From a virus, in the IMG/VR virus record IMGVR_UViG_3300045049_000253, positions 1-27,238 of that record: a stretch of 27,238 nucleotides of DNA; one strand, given 5' to 3'. Position 1 is the first letter of the stretch; every line of letters starts with the position of its first letter. The notes under the pieces were generated by a model. It was given only the letters and a program-made list of their open reading frames with translations, was not told where the DNA came from and did no database searches. Made by a program: the position numbers and the translations under genes. Positions 19,644-27,238 of this stretch are shown piece by piece.

Positions 19644-19702
19644 AAAAGCTCCGCGACCTCCTTCCAAAGCGCCTTCGCGACAAGTACGCCCCGAAGAAGT
19701 GA
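19640..19702 (+). CDS. Possible 20-aa basic peptide
   Basis: A GTG overlapping the previous stop by 4 bp opens [20 protein letters not shown]. The stop lies 2 nt before the next ATG. It is coupled on both sides and is strongly basic. Such length is at the limit of what sequence can support. Confidence 0.35.
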   Translation: MKKLRDLLPKRLRDKYAPKK

Positions 19703-19704
19703 CC

Positions 19705-20034
19705 ATGTTCCAACCCCTCAAAGACAACTTGGTCGTCCGTCTGGACGAATCCATCCCCAGTGCGGCGAAGTTCGGCTTGTACGTTCCTCCGAAGACCGAT
19801 GCATGGCGTGCCAAGGACGGTGCGGTGGAGGGGGAAAACCGTGGGACTGTGGTTCGGATCGGCCCGGGCAGACGGTCAGAAGACGGGGACTTTCTCCCCA
19901 TGTCCGTGCGGGTCGGGGACATCGTCCGTTTCGGGGAACTGGAATATCCGAGTGAGACCGTGGACGGTCGAAAGCACGTCCTGATCTCGGAGATGGACGT
20001 TTTGTGGGTCGAAGAGCCCGAGGAAGCGGCATGA
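19705..20034 (+). CDS. GroES-like co-chaperonin (Cpn10 fold), 109 aa
   Basis: GroES caps GroEL during protein folding. The product matches the Cpn10 layout: FQPLKDNLVVRLDE (2-15), GLYVPPK (24-30), RGTVVRIGPGRR (46-57), FLPMSVRVGDIVRFGE (63-78) and KHVLISEMDVLWVEE (90-104). These correspond to GroES strands around IRPLHDRVVVKR, GKVVAVGPG, VKVGDIVIF and ILAIVE. A mobile loop is expected at about 17-32. The gene is at the start of the head operon, which suggests folding of the coat protein. GroEL binding is inference. Phage Cpn10 analogues (T4 gp31, RB49 CocO) are known. Confidence 0.85.
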   Translation: MFQPLKDNLVVRLDESIPSAAKFGLYVPPKTDAWRAKDGAVEGENRGTVVRIGPGRRSEDGDFLPMSVRVGDIVRFGELEYPSETVDGRKHVLISEMDVLWVEEPEEAA

Positions 20035-20222
20035 AGATTCTCATCGATTGCAAGCTGTTCGCGGTCTTGCTGGTCATCGGCAAGGTGTGGGACGTGCGTG
20101 ATGACCAATTCCAGACCACCTGCCTGCGCGTAGCTTGGCGTGGCCGACCGGTTCTGCGGCTTGGGCCTCCTCCCACCCCTGCAACGAACGCCACTCGCCC
20201 TGAGTTTGGGATGCAGTCGTGA
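20031..20222 (+). CDS. Small hypothetical protein, 63 aa
   Basis: MKILIDCKLFAVLLVIGKVW... has a hydrophobic N-terminal half, possibly a weak membrane segment or beta core, and a Pro/Thr/Arg-rich tail. Overlaps the GroES-like stop by 4 bp and the next GTG by 4 bp. Function unknown. Confidence 0.55.
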   Translation: MKILIDCKLFAVLLVIGKVWDVRDDQFQTTCLRVAWRGRPVLRLGPPPTPATNATRPEFGMQS

Positions 20223-20452
20223 AACCCATCGACAACATCTCCCAGTACATCGACCTGAACAAGCCTCAAGACGCTGAAGCCATTCGCTCGGCCATCCGCA
20301 AGGCCCAGGCGGCTCAAAGTCCCATCTCAGTTCGAGACGCGGCCAAGGCTGGGTATGGGCTGGAGCTGATCGCCGCACATCCTGTGGCCAGAGCCTGCGC
20401 CACCTACATGGGAAGGCAGATTCGCCCGCTTCCCCGTTTCGTCAAACAGTAA
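20219..20452 (+). CDS. Hypothetical protein, 77 aa
   Basis: GTG start overlapping the preceding stop by 4 bp. Helical, with the pattern PQDAEAIRSAIRKAQAA and then VRDAAKAGYGLELIAAHPVARA. A DNA-binding or structural role cannot be called from it. It precedes the small terminase by 2 nt. Confidence 0.62.
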   Translation: MKPIDNISQYIDLNKPQDAEAIRSAIRKAQAAQSPISVRDAAKAGYGLELIAAHPVARACATYMGRQIRPLPRFVKQ

Positions 20453-20454
20453 TC

Positions 20455-20910
20455 ATGGGTCGCCCAACTGACTACCTGCCCGAGTACGACGAGCAGGCGT
20501 ACAAGCTGTGTCTTCTCGGGGCGACCGATGCGAAATTGGCCGATTTCTTCGGGGTGACGGAGCAGACCGTCAACAACTGGAAGCAGGCCCACCCAAGCTT
20601 TTTTGAGTCCATCACGCGAGGCAAGGAAGCTGCAGACGCCGAGATCGCTGCAGCCTTGTTCCATAGGGCCAAAGGGTATGAGCATCCAGAGGATGACATC
20701 CGCACGGTGAGTATTGCCGGGGGTGGGTCCGAGATCGTCATCACGCCCACGGTGAAGCATTACCCGCCCGACACCCAGGCGGCCAGCCTGTGGCTGCGGA
20801 ATAGGCAACCCCATTTGTGGCGTGACAAGACCGAGCAAGCTCTCTCGGGTGAAGTGGCCATTCGCAGGATCACCCGGGAAGTGATCGACCCAAAAGCAAA
20901 GAGTGACTGA
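20455..20910 (+). CDS. Terminase small subunit, 151 aa
   Basis: Recognises the phage DNA packaging site and assists the large subunit. GRPTDYLPEYDEQAYKLC, then GATDAKLADFFGVTEQTVNNWKQ (residues about 23-45, HTH) and FFESITRGKEAADAEIAAALFHRAKGYEHPE, match the widespread small-terminase family found in phages of proteobacteria. The C-terminal part has NRQPHLWRDKTEQ. It lies directly before the large subunit with an 8-bp overlap. No clear Shine-Dalgarno before ATG 20455. Confidence 0.9.
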   Translation: MGRPTDYLPEYDEQAYKLCLLGATDAKLADFFGVTEQTVNNWKQAHPSFFESITRGKEAADAEIAAALFHRAKGYEHPEDDIRTVSIAGGGSEIVITPTVKHYPPDTQAASLWLRNRQPHLWRDKTEQALSGEVAIRRITREVIDPKAKSD

Positions 20911-22141
20911 CCTCGTCATCCAGACGCCGCGCGTCTTCCTTCCTCTGCTCAAGCCAGCGAGATACAAGGGAATACGGGGTGGTCGTGGATCTGGCAAGAG
21001 TCACTTTTATGCCGAGCTGATGATCGAGCGGCAGATCGCCGAGCAGATCGATGCGGTATGTATTCGTGAGAACCAAAAGAGCCTGGACCAGTCGGTCAAA
21101 AAGCTCTTGGAGCTGAAGATCGAGAAGATGAACGCCGGGGCCTACTTCGACGTTCAGGACAAGCGGATTCTCGGTAAGGCAGGCGGTCGCATCATCTTCC
21201 AAGGGATGCAGAACCACACCGCGGAATCCATCAAGTCCCTTGAGGGCTACGACGTGGCTTGGGTAGAAGAGGCCCAGACCATGAGCCAAAAGAGCTTGGA
21301 CATGCTGCGGCCGACGATCCGCAAGCCGGGCTCTGAACTGTGGTTCTCATGGAACCCCAGGTTTGCTACTGATCCGGTCGACGCTTTGTTGTGCGGGGAC
21401 AACCCTCCGCCCGATTCAGTCGTGGTTGATGCCAACTATCCCGACAACCCGTGGTTCAGTGAAACCACATTGCAAGCGGAGATGGAGTACGACAGGGCGC
21501 GTGATCCTGAGAAGTACGCCCACGTCTGGCTAGGCCACTACCAGAGAAATTCTGAGGCGCGCGTCTTCAAGAACTGGCGCGTCGAAGAGTTCGAGGCTCC
21601 TGCCGGCGTGACGTTCCGCCTAGGAGCGGACTGGGGATTCAGTATCGATCCCTCGGTTCTGGTGCGCTGCTACATCGAAGGACGAAACCTCTACGTCGAT
21701 TACGAGGCTTACATGATCGGCTGCGAGATTGTGAATCTGCCAGCTCTGTTCATGTCGGTTCCGGATGCGGAGAAATGGCCGATTGTGGCCGACAGCGCAA
21801 GACCGGAAACCATCAGCCATATGCGCAGCCATGGATTCCCCAGGATTCTTCCAGCGGTCAAAGGTGCCCGCAGCCTGGAAGAGGGGATTGAATGGCTCAA
21901 GAGCTTCGACATCATCGTTCATCCGAGATGTCAACACCTGATCGATGAATTGACCCTGTACTCCTACAAGACCGACCCCATGACTGGACAAGTTCTGCCG
22001 GTGCTTGAGGACAAGAACAACCATGCAATTGACGCACTGCGCTACGCCTGTGAAGGGGTGCGGCGCGCACAGAAACAGGCCCCCGTCGTGTCGCGAGTGA
22101 TCCGTCATACCCCCGCTCAATCCATGGGGTGGATGTCCTAA
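20903..22141 (+). CDS. Terminase large subunit, PBSX/XtmB type, 412 aa
   Basis: Motor and nuclease for DNA packaging. Walker A is GGRGSGKS (26-33), with KGIRGGRGSGKSH typical of the PBSX-type terminase family. Walker B-type strand is DVAWVEEA (117-124). Coupling motif SWNP follows. The nuclease part has GADWGFSIDP, then VADSARPETI and a final NNHAIDALRYA. GTG start inside the end of the small-subunit gene. Length matches the family. Packaging type is not determined. Confidence 0.95.
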   Translation: MTDLVIQTPRVFLPLLKPARYKGIRGGRGSGKSHFYAELMIERQIAEQIDAVCIRENQKSLDQSVKKLLELKIEKMNAGAYFDVQDKRILGKAGGRIIFQGMQNHTAESIKSLEGYDVAWVEEAQTMSQKSLDMLRPTIRKPGSELWFSWNPRFATDPVDALLCGDNPPPDSVVVDANYPDNPWFSETTLQAEMEYDRARDPEKYAHVWLGHYQRNSEARVFKNWRVEEFEAPAGVTFRLGADWGFSIDPSVLVRCYIEGRNLYVDYEAYMIGCEIVNLPALFMSVPDAEKWPIVADSARPETISHMRSHGFPRILPAVKGARSLEEGIEWLKSFDIIVHPRCQHLIDELTLYSYKTDPMTGQVLPVLEDKNNHAIDALRYACEGVRRAQKQAPVVSRVIRHTPAQSMGWMS

Positions 22142-24214
22142 ATGGCCAAGAAAAGCCTCATCGAAGAAGTCCGCAGCTTCATGCAGTTGTGCATTGATGC
22201 TGAAGGGACCAATCGTGCGGCTGCGCAAGAGGACATCCGTTTCTCGTCTCTTGCAGAGCAATGGCCGGCGCAAATCCGCATGCAGCGGGATTTAGATCGT
22301 CGTCCGTGCCTGACCATCAACAAGACGGATACGTTCGTCCGTTCGGTGGTCAACAACATGCGCCAGCAACGACCCAGGATCAAGGTTCATCCTGTGTCTG
22401 GTGGAGCGCAGAAGGCCGTGGCAGACGTGATTCAGGGATTGACCCGTCACATCGAGGTGTCGAGCAATGCGGATGCTGCTTACGACACGGGAGCGGACTA
22501 CCAGGTTCGTATGGGATGGGGCTATTGGCGTATCGATCCCAAGTACGTCGATGAGATGAGTTGGGATCAGGAGTTGTGCATCAACCGGGTTCGCAATCCG
22601 TTCTCTGTGTACTTCGACCCATCCAGTGTCGAACCTGACGGGCTGGATGCAACTCGTGTCGCGGTGACGTACATCATGCGCAAGGAGGACTTCGAGGCGA
22701 AGTATCCGCGCAAGAAGGTGACAAGCTGGAACCTCACGGGTCCGGGCGATGACATTCCGACCAAGGATGAAATCCTGCTGGTGGAGTACCAGCGGATCGA
22801 AGAGAAGCCAGAAGACCTGATTCAGCTGTCGGATGGTAGTTCTGTGTGGGCCTCGGACTTCGACAAGGAAGAAGCCGAGGCTCGTGGCCTGATTGAGATC
22901 GATCGCCGCAGGTCGGTGAAGCGCCAGTTGAAGCAGTCCCTGCTCTCTGGGTCTGATGAACTCGAAAGCCGCGATCTCCCCGGGAAATACATCCGCGTCA
23001 TCCCCGTGTTTGGGGGGGAAGTCATCGACTCGGGCAAGGTGATTCGCTACGGGATGGTGCGCCATCTCAAAGACCCGCAGAGGATGTACAACTTCTGGCG
23101 AACTCAAGAGACTGAGTTTGTCGCGCTGGCGCCGAAAGCTCCGTGGCTCATGGCCGAAGGGCAGGATGAAGGGCATGAGGATGAGTGGAACCAGGCGAAC
23201 ACGAAGAACTATTCGAGCCTGAAGTACAAACCCGTTGTGGGGCCCGACGGTAATACGCCGCTTCCACCTCCGCAGCGGATGGAGCCGCAGGCCATCCCCG
23301 CCGCATCGGTCAACGCTGCTCAGATGGCCAGCGAAGACTTGAAGGCTGTGGCAGGGATGTTCGATCCTGCTCTAGGTGCGCCGGGTCAGGAAACGTCCGG
23401 CTTGATGGTCCAGCGCCGACAGCAGCAATCGGACCTCTCAAACTTCCACTTCTACGACAACTACACCCGCTCCATTCGAGCTACGGGCGTGGTGATCCTC
23501 GATTTGATCCCGCACTACTACGACACCCAACGGGTGGTGCGGATCATCGGTGAGGACGGGATGCCGGATTCGGTCACGATCAATGAACGGGCTGTCGGCA
23601 AGGTCTTGAACGACGTGACGGTGGGCAGGTATGACGTGGTGATGGACACCGGCCCGGGCTACGACACGAAACGCCTAGAGGCGCAGGAAATCCTCACGGA
23701 ACTCGCCAAAGCCTTCCCGCAGCTCATGCAGGTTGGCGGTGACTTGATCCTGAGGCAGATCGATGCGCCGGGTGTAGATGCACTGGCAGACCGTCTGGCG
23801 GCAATGATCCCCGCAGCTCAGATCGACAAAGAGCTGCCGAAGGACATGGACCCGCAGGTCAGGAAGTTCGTCGCCGGGATCATGCAGCAGCTCCAAGCAG
23901 CCAAACAGGTTGTTCAACAGCTCACGATGGAGAAGCAAGCCAAGGTCTTCGGCATCGAACAGAAGGAACACGCGGTCACCGAGCGCGAAATGCTTAAGGA
24001 AGACGCCGAGACACAACGTCTGCACACGAGAGAGGCGGCCGAGACGCATCGCGAACTCTTACGCCTGCATGCTGACGAATCGATGAACACGCAGGACAAC
24101 CACACCAGCCTGACTGAGACAGTCATGACGCTGGAAACAAACAAAGAGCTGGGCCGAATGAAGGCCCAGCAGCACGGGGTGCCGAACAACAACCGACCCA
24201 CGAATCAGAAATAG
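22142..24214 (+). CDS. P22-like portal protein, 690 aa
   Basis: The portal ring at the unique capsid vertex through which DNA passes. The N-terminal part shows the P22-portal pattern: EDIRFSSLAEQWPAQIRMQRDLDRR, PCLTINKTDTFVRSVVNNMRQQRPRIKV, then GYWRIDPKYV and NPFSVYFDPSS. The C-terminal third is a long alpha-helical barrel-like region rich in Gln/Glu. The length is close to P22 gp1 (725 aa). Begins right after the terminase stop. P22-like portals usually accompany short-tailed phages. Confidence 0.92.
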   Translation: MAKKSLIEEVRSFMQLCIDAEGTNRAAAQEDIRFSSLAEQWPAQIRMQRDLDRRPCLTINKTDTFVRSVVNNMRQQRPRIKVHPVSGGAQKAVADVIQGLTRHIEVSSNADAAYDTGADYQVRMGWGYWRIDPKYVDEMSWDQELCINRVRNPFSVYFDPSSVEPDGLDATRVAVTYIMRKEDFEAKYPRKKVTSWNLTGPGDDIPTKDEILLVEYQRIEEKPEDLIQLSDGSSVWASDFDKEEAEARGLIEIDRRRSVKRQLKQSLLSGSDELESRDLPGKYIRVIPVFGGEVIDSGKVIRYGMVRHLKDPQRMYNFWRTQETEFVALAPKAPWLMAEGQDEGHEDEWNQANTKNYSSLKYKPVVGPDGNTPLPPPQRMEPQAIPAASVNAAQMASEDLKAVAGMFDPALGAPGQETSGLMVQRRQQQSDLSNFHFYDNYTRSIRATGVVILDLIPHYYDTQRVVRIIGEDGMPDSVTINERAVGKVLNDVTVGRYDVVMDTGPGYDTKRLEAQEILTELAKAFPQLMQVGGDLILRQIDAPGVDALADRLAAMIPAAQIDKELPKDMDPQVRKFVAGIMQQLQAAKQVVQQLTMEKQAKVFGIEQKEHAVTEREMLKEDAETQRLHTREAAETHRELLRLHADESMNTQDNHTSLTETVMTLETNKELGRMKAQQHGVPNNNRPTNQK

Positions 24215-24219
24215 ACGAA

Positions 24220-24296
24220 TAGCGCACGTCACGCGCTAAACCGCTGCCAGTCGGCCTACTGGCGAACCCGCCCTGAGCAATCACGGCGGGTTTTTT
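24220..24296 (+). terminator. Three-hairpin cluster with intrinsic terminator after portal
   Basis: TAGCGC/GCGCTA (24220-24225, 24233-24238) and GCCAGT/ACTGGC (24246-24251, 24258-24263) precede AACCCGCC/GGCGGGTT (24265-24272, 24285-24292) with a T tract at 24291-24296. The last is a classic rightward terminator. Together they may also protect the 3' end of portal mRNA. Confidence 0.82.
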
Positions 24297-24316
24297 CGTT
24301 TCTGGAACGTTAAACC

Positions 24317-25189
24317 ATGCCCGAAGCCACCCAAACGGCGACTACGAATGACGCACGTCAAGCGTCGATGTCTCGCGTGCAAACGCATGACACCGTTCTA
24401 GCCAATCTCGCATCGCAAGGGGCCGCGTCAGAGCCTACCGAAGAGAAATCCGAGGTCGAGAAAGACAAGGACGGGGGCGAATCCAAGCCCAAAAAGACCG
24501 CGCAGGAGCGCATTCAGGAGCTTGCAGCCAAACGCAAGGAAGCCGAGGCAGACGCCGAAGCCGCCCGACGTGAAGCCGCAGAACTGAAAGCACGCCTGCA
24601 AGCTCTTTCCGCTCAAGCCACGCCTCTCGAGGACAGCGGGAAGCCTCTTCGCTCACAGTTCGCAACGGACGATGAATACATCGAAGCCCTTGCGGACTTC
24701 AAAGCGAAGCAGGCCATCGCCAAACGAGAGCAGGAACAAGCGCAAGCGCGCGCCGAAGCCGAAGAGGCCGAACTCGCGTCTACGTGGAACCGTAGGCAAG
24801 AACAGGTAATGAAGGCTCTCCCCGATTACGCGGAAGTTGTCGCGAAGTCGGAAGTTTCCGTGCCTCCTCATGTCTATCGGGCCATCCTGGAAAGCGACCA
24901 AGGGCCGCAGCTCAACTACTACTTGTGCCTGCATCCCGAGGAAGCCAAGCGCATCGCGCAGATGCCGCCGATTCGAGCCATCAAGCACCTCACGGCGCTG
25001 GAGCGCGATCTCGCGGCTATCGAGCAGGAAGAGGAAGCGGTCGAAGTGGACAAGGACAAGCCCAAACCGCAGAAATCGAAGGCTCCGCCTCCTATTGATC
25101 TGCCCAAATCGACGCCCTCTGCTACTCCGTCTACGACGAACAGCTACGAGGAATACAAGAGGCGACGACAGGCCGAACAAAGGAAGTAG
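24317..25189 (+). CDS. Scaffold protein, 290 aa
   Basis: Scaffolds guide coat assembly into a procapsid and then leave. It lies between portal and coat, the normal place. It is very polar and helical: disordered acidic N-terminus (1-60), a coiled-coil-like part (about 60-105 and 128-160, rich in Ala/Glu/Lys/Arg/Gln), then WNRRQEQVMKALPDYAEVV and a folded domain, and a Pro/Lys-rich tail ending EEYKRRRQAEQRK. A basic C-terminus contacts coat protein in P22. Homology to a named family was not certain; position and composition support it. Confidence 0.82.
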   Translation: MPEATQTATTNDARQASMSRVQTHDTVLANLASQGAASEPTEEKSEVEKDKDGGESKPKKTAQERIQELAAKRKEAEADAEAARREAAELKARLQALSAQATPLEDSGKPLRSQFATDDEYIEALADFKAKQAIAKREQEQAQARAEAEEAELASTWNRRQEQVMKALPDYAEVVAKSEVSVPPHVYRAILESDQGPQLNYYLCLHPEEAKRIAQMPPIRAIKHLTALERDLAAIEQEEEAVEVDKDKPKPQKSKAPPPIDLPKSTPSATPSTTNSYEEYKRRRQAEQRK

Positions 25190-25205
25190 AGCCAGTCACC
25201 CACCG

Positions 25206-25228
25206 AAGGCCCGAAAGGGCCTTTTTGT
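25206..25228 (+). terminator. Intrinsic terminator between scaffold and coat
   Basis: AAGGCCC (25206-25212), GAAA tetraloop, GGGCCTT (25217-25223), T tract to 25226. Placed in the 55-bp gap just before the coat gene. Confidence 0.85.
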
Positions 25229-25244
25229 TTGGACTGGATAGGAA

Positions 25245-26552
25245 ATGGCAAACACTTTGCTGACCATCAGCGACATCACCAATGAAGGGTTGATGATCCT
25301 GGAAAACGAGACTGTCCTCGCGGACAAAGTCAATCGAGAGTACGACGACCGCTTCGGCATCGACGGTGCAAAGATCGGCTACACGGTGAACCTGCGTCGT
25401 CCGGCGCGCTTCACGGTGTCAGGCGGTCCAGCCCTGCAAGTGCAGGACTTCGTGGAAACGTCCACGCCTGCGACCCTCACCAACCAAGCGCACATCGATA
25501 CGCAGTTCATCACGTCAGATCTGTTGCTGTCGATGGACATGTTCTCCAAGCGTGTCCTCAAGCCCAAGATCGCGGCGCTGGCGAACAGCGTGGACGCCAC
25601 GCTAGCCAACGTGATGCGGATCAACACCGCGAACATCGTGGGCACTGCAGGTACGTCTCCCACGACGCTGGCTCCGTTCCTCACGGCGGGTGCGTTGCTG
25701 GATACGGAAGCTGTTCCCCGTGACGGCGAGCGTTGCGCAGTGCTGGATCAGTTCAGCCAAGCCTCCATGGTCGGTTCGCTGACTGGCCTGTTCAACCCGC
25801 AGATTGCGATCAGCGAGCAGTACAAGAAGGGCTTGATGGCGCGTCAGACGGTTGGTGCTGACTGGTACATGGACCAGAACATTTCCAGCCAGACGTTCGC
25901 CACGCTGGCCGGCACGCCGCAGTACGACAACACCCAAACCTCGTCGGCTCTGCTGACCACGGGCTGGGCTGATAGCGGTACGTTGGGCACCAAGGGGTGG
26001 ACGGCTTCGACGGCCATCCTGAACGTTGGCGATGTGATCTCCATCGCTGGCGTGAACATGGTCAACCCGCAAAACCGCCAAGCAACCAACCAAGCCCGCT
26101 ACTTCGTGGTCCGTCCGCCCGTGGGAAACCCGGCCAACGGCACCTTCGCGGCAGTGACGGACGTGTTTGGCAACACCACTGGCGGCACTTACACGTCGGA
26201 TGGTTCGGGCAAGTGCCAGATCACGATTGCAGAATGCATCATCTCTAGCGGTCAGTTCCAAAACAGCTCTGCTGCTCCGGCGAACAGCGCAAACATTACG
26301 CTGTACGCCTCCAACAAGGTGTCTCCGCAGTCTTTGCTGTTCCATCGTGATGCCTTCACGCTGGTATCGGCCGACCTGCCGCTGCCTGGCGGCGTGGACA
26401 TGGCTGCGCGTGCGGCTGATAAGAACGTCGGCTTCTCGATGCGGATCGTGCGTCAGTACACGATCAACAACGACGCTCTGCCGACTCGTATCGACATCCT
26501 GTACGGCATCGCTCCGATGTACCGCAGCTTCGCGTGCCGCGTTGCTGGCTGA
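25245..26552 (+). CDS. Major capsid (P22-type coat) protein, 435 aa
   Basis: Forms the capsid shell in the HK97 fold. ISDITNEGLMILENETVLADKVNREYD (residues 8-34) and the following segments match the P22-coat-type N-arm. The centre has an inserted domain (GDVISIAGV, then NPQNRQATNQARYFVVRP), which matches the P22 insertion (I-)domain pattern GDKISFAGV. The C-terminus (RIDILYGIAPMYRSFACRV) fits. Length equals that of P22 gp5 (430 aa). Terminators on both sides may set high expression. Strong conclusion for family. Confidence 0.93.
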   Translation: MANTLLTISDITNEGLMILENETVLADKVNREYDDRFGIDGAKIGYTVNLRRPARFTVSGGPALQVQDFVETSTPATLTNQAHIDTQFITSDLLLSMDMFSKRVLKPKIAALANSVDATLANVMRINTANIVGTAGTSPTTLAPFLTAGALLDTEAVPRDGERCAVLDQFSQASMVGSLTGLFNPQIAISEQYKKGLMARQTVGADWYMDQNISSQTFATLAGTPQYDNTQTSSALLTTGWADSGTLGTKGWTASTAILNVGDVISIAGVNMVNPQNRQATNQARYFVVRPPVGNPANGTFAAVTDVFGNTTGGTYTSDGSGKCQITIAECIISSGQFQNSSAAPANSANITLYASNKVSPQSLLFHRDAFTLVSADLPLPGGVDMAARAADKNVGFSMRIVRQYTINNDALPTRIDILYGIAPMYRSFACRVAG

Positions 26553-26559
26553 TGAAACA

Positions 26560-26586
26560 AAAGGCCCTTCGGGGCCTTTCTCTTTG
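26560..26586 (+). terminator. Intrinsic terminator after coat gene
   Basis: AAAGGCCC (26560-26567), stable TTCG tetraloop, GGGCCTTT (26572-26579), then TCTCTTT. Followed after about 14 bp by the next start codon. Confidence 0.82.
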
Positions 26587-26599
26587 AAAGGAACACATC

Positions 26600-26980
26600 A
26601 TGTCTTCGAGCAATCCCGGGGCGGCTGTTACCACCCAAAACCAGCAAGTAGCCGCGACTGGCAACCTATCCAACGAGTGGATTCTTCTGCTCACGCCGGG
26701 CCTGACCACGACCATCCCTGCAAACAGCTCGGCGGAGATTTCCATCACTGTCACGGGCCTGCTGCTGAACGACTTCATCGAAGTCAACAAACTGAACCAC
26801 GTCGCCGGTCTGAGCGTGGGCAATGCCCGCGTTTCGTCTGCCAACACTCTGGCTATCCAGATGGTGAACAGCACGGCGGCGGGCATTGCGCTGCAGGCAG
26901 CCGATCAGTATCTGGTCAGTGTGGAACGTCCGATGGCGCAGTACGTCACCAACGGACTGCCCACCTCGATCCCGACCTGA
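26600..26980 (+). CDS. Probable virion protein after coat, 126 aa
   Basis: MSSSNPGAAVTTQNQQVAATGNLSNEW... is Ser/Thr/Ala/Asn-rich and beta-prone, with no membrane helix, which suits a capsid-decoration or head-completion protein. GAAAGGAA lies about 8 nt before the ATG. No family named. Sits between two terminators, so it forms its own small unit. Confidence 0.72.
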   Translation: MSSSNPGAAVTTQNQQVAATGNLSNEWILLLTPGLTTTIPANSSAEISITVTGLLLNDFIEVNKLNHVAGLSVGNARVSSANTLAIQMVNSTAAGIALQAADQYLVSVERPMAQYVTNGLPTSIPT

Positions 26981-26998
26981 TCGAAATCGCTTCAACTC

Positions 26999-27022
26999 AA
27001 GGCCCCTTCGGGGGCCTTTTCA
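26999..27022 (+). terminator. Intrinsic terminator
   Basis: AAGGCCCC (26999-27006), TTCG tetraloop, GGGGCCTT (27011-27018) and a short T run. The fourth terminator in the head operon. Confidence 0.83.
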
Positions 27023-27040
27023 TTGCCTCAAGGGAACGAG

Positions 27041-27238
27041 ATGTCAACTACCAATTTCGGCCCATCGCAAACGCTCACGACCAACCCACAGCCGATTACC
27101 GGACTGTTCGATCCCACGGGCGCGCTTCTTCAGTTGTATGGACCCGGTGGCCTGACCATCCCAACGACTATCGGGCCATATACCTACGCGAACCTTCCAT
27201 CCGCAGCTTCATTTCCTGGCATAGAAGCCTTTGTCTCA
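27041..27238 (+). CDS. Start of a virion-associated protein (cut by window end)
   Basis: MSTTNFGPSQTLTTNPQPIT..., with YANLPSAASFPGIEAFVS at the cut end, a sequence style I know from small phage virion/fibre-like proteins that continue with a YWRSDGT-like part. AGGGAACGAG lies before the ATG. Only 66 codons are visible. Confidence 0.7.
   Translation, partial: MSTTNFGPSQTLTTNPQPITGLFDPTGALLQLYGPGGLTIPTTIGPYTYANLPSAASFPGIEAFVS

Noticed and set aside
19485-20378. A 297-codon minus-strand frame opposite the GroES-like gene
   Set aside because: It is antisense to a recognised family and Pro/Arg/Ser-rich without a family pattern.
22292-23176. A 294-codon minus-strand frame opposite the portal gene
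   Set aside because: It is antisense to an unambiguous portal gene and its composition is that of a GC-rich shadow.
1-27238. Integrase, diversity-generating retroelement, insertion sequences, CRISPR arrays, rRNA or full tRNA genes
   Set aside because: I looked for transposase, reverse transcriptase and integrase motifs and for regular repeat-spacer arrays and found none. They may lie outside the window.

Overview
The window looks like part of a temperate tailed phage or prophage. The host is probably a betaproteobacterium of the Burkholderiales type; this is inferred from the GC-rich sequence, GC-rich third codon positions and the style of the phage proteins, because no host gene is present. 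The organisation is lambdoid: a long leftward early operon, a central immunity region, a rightward replication operon, a late-control region and a P22-like head module. The sequence is cut on both sides. Integrase, excisionase, lysis, tail and tail-fibre genes are not in view.

Left arm (about 1-8106, minus strand). About twenty tightly coupled small genes, joined by 1-8 bp overlaps (mostly ATGA), run leftward from a near-consensus promoter at 8156-8184. The only gene here with a clear function is a RecT-type annealing protein (5035-6015). The others are accessory phage proteins, including two that share a duplicated helix-turn-helix-like domain, a DnaJ-type zinc protein and two tiny membrane proteins.

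Immunity region (about 8156-10551). A CI-like S24 repressor (9144-9806) is followed in its own operon by three exported proteins (two lipoproteins and one Cys-rich secreted protein) and a terminator. These are candidate lysogenic-conversion or exclusion genes. A YdaS/Cro-like gene diverges from cI. Sites resembling TWAGGCNNNGCCTTA occur in sets of three in both the leftward and rightward promoter regions, with the same geometry relative to the promoters; these are probably OL and OR.

Right early operon (10795-17805, plus strand). It holds a regulatory protein, a shortened sliding-clamp-like protein, a GIY-YIG/T5orf172 protein, an O-like replication protein with iteron-like repeats inside its gene, a DnaB/Twinkle-like helicase, a winged-helix protein, a VRR-NUC-like nuclease, an HNH-like protein and a C5 cytosine methyltransferase. 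A second long reading frame with its own ribosome-binding site lies entirely inside the methyltransferase gene.

Late control and head (17849-27238, plus strand). An SPFH/prohibitin protein and a candidate late regulator come first. They are followed by a promoter with a terminator only about 40 bp downstream of the -10, like lambda PR'-tR'. Next are small genes including a GroES-like protein, then terminase small and large subunits, a P22-like portal, scaffold, P22-type coat protein, a small probable virion protein and the start of another. Intrinsic terminators separate the head genes from portal onward, which suggests antitermination or graded expression.
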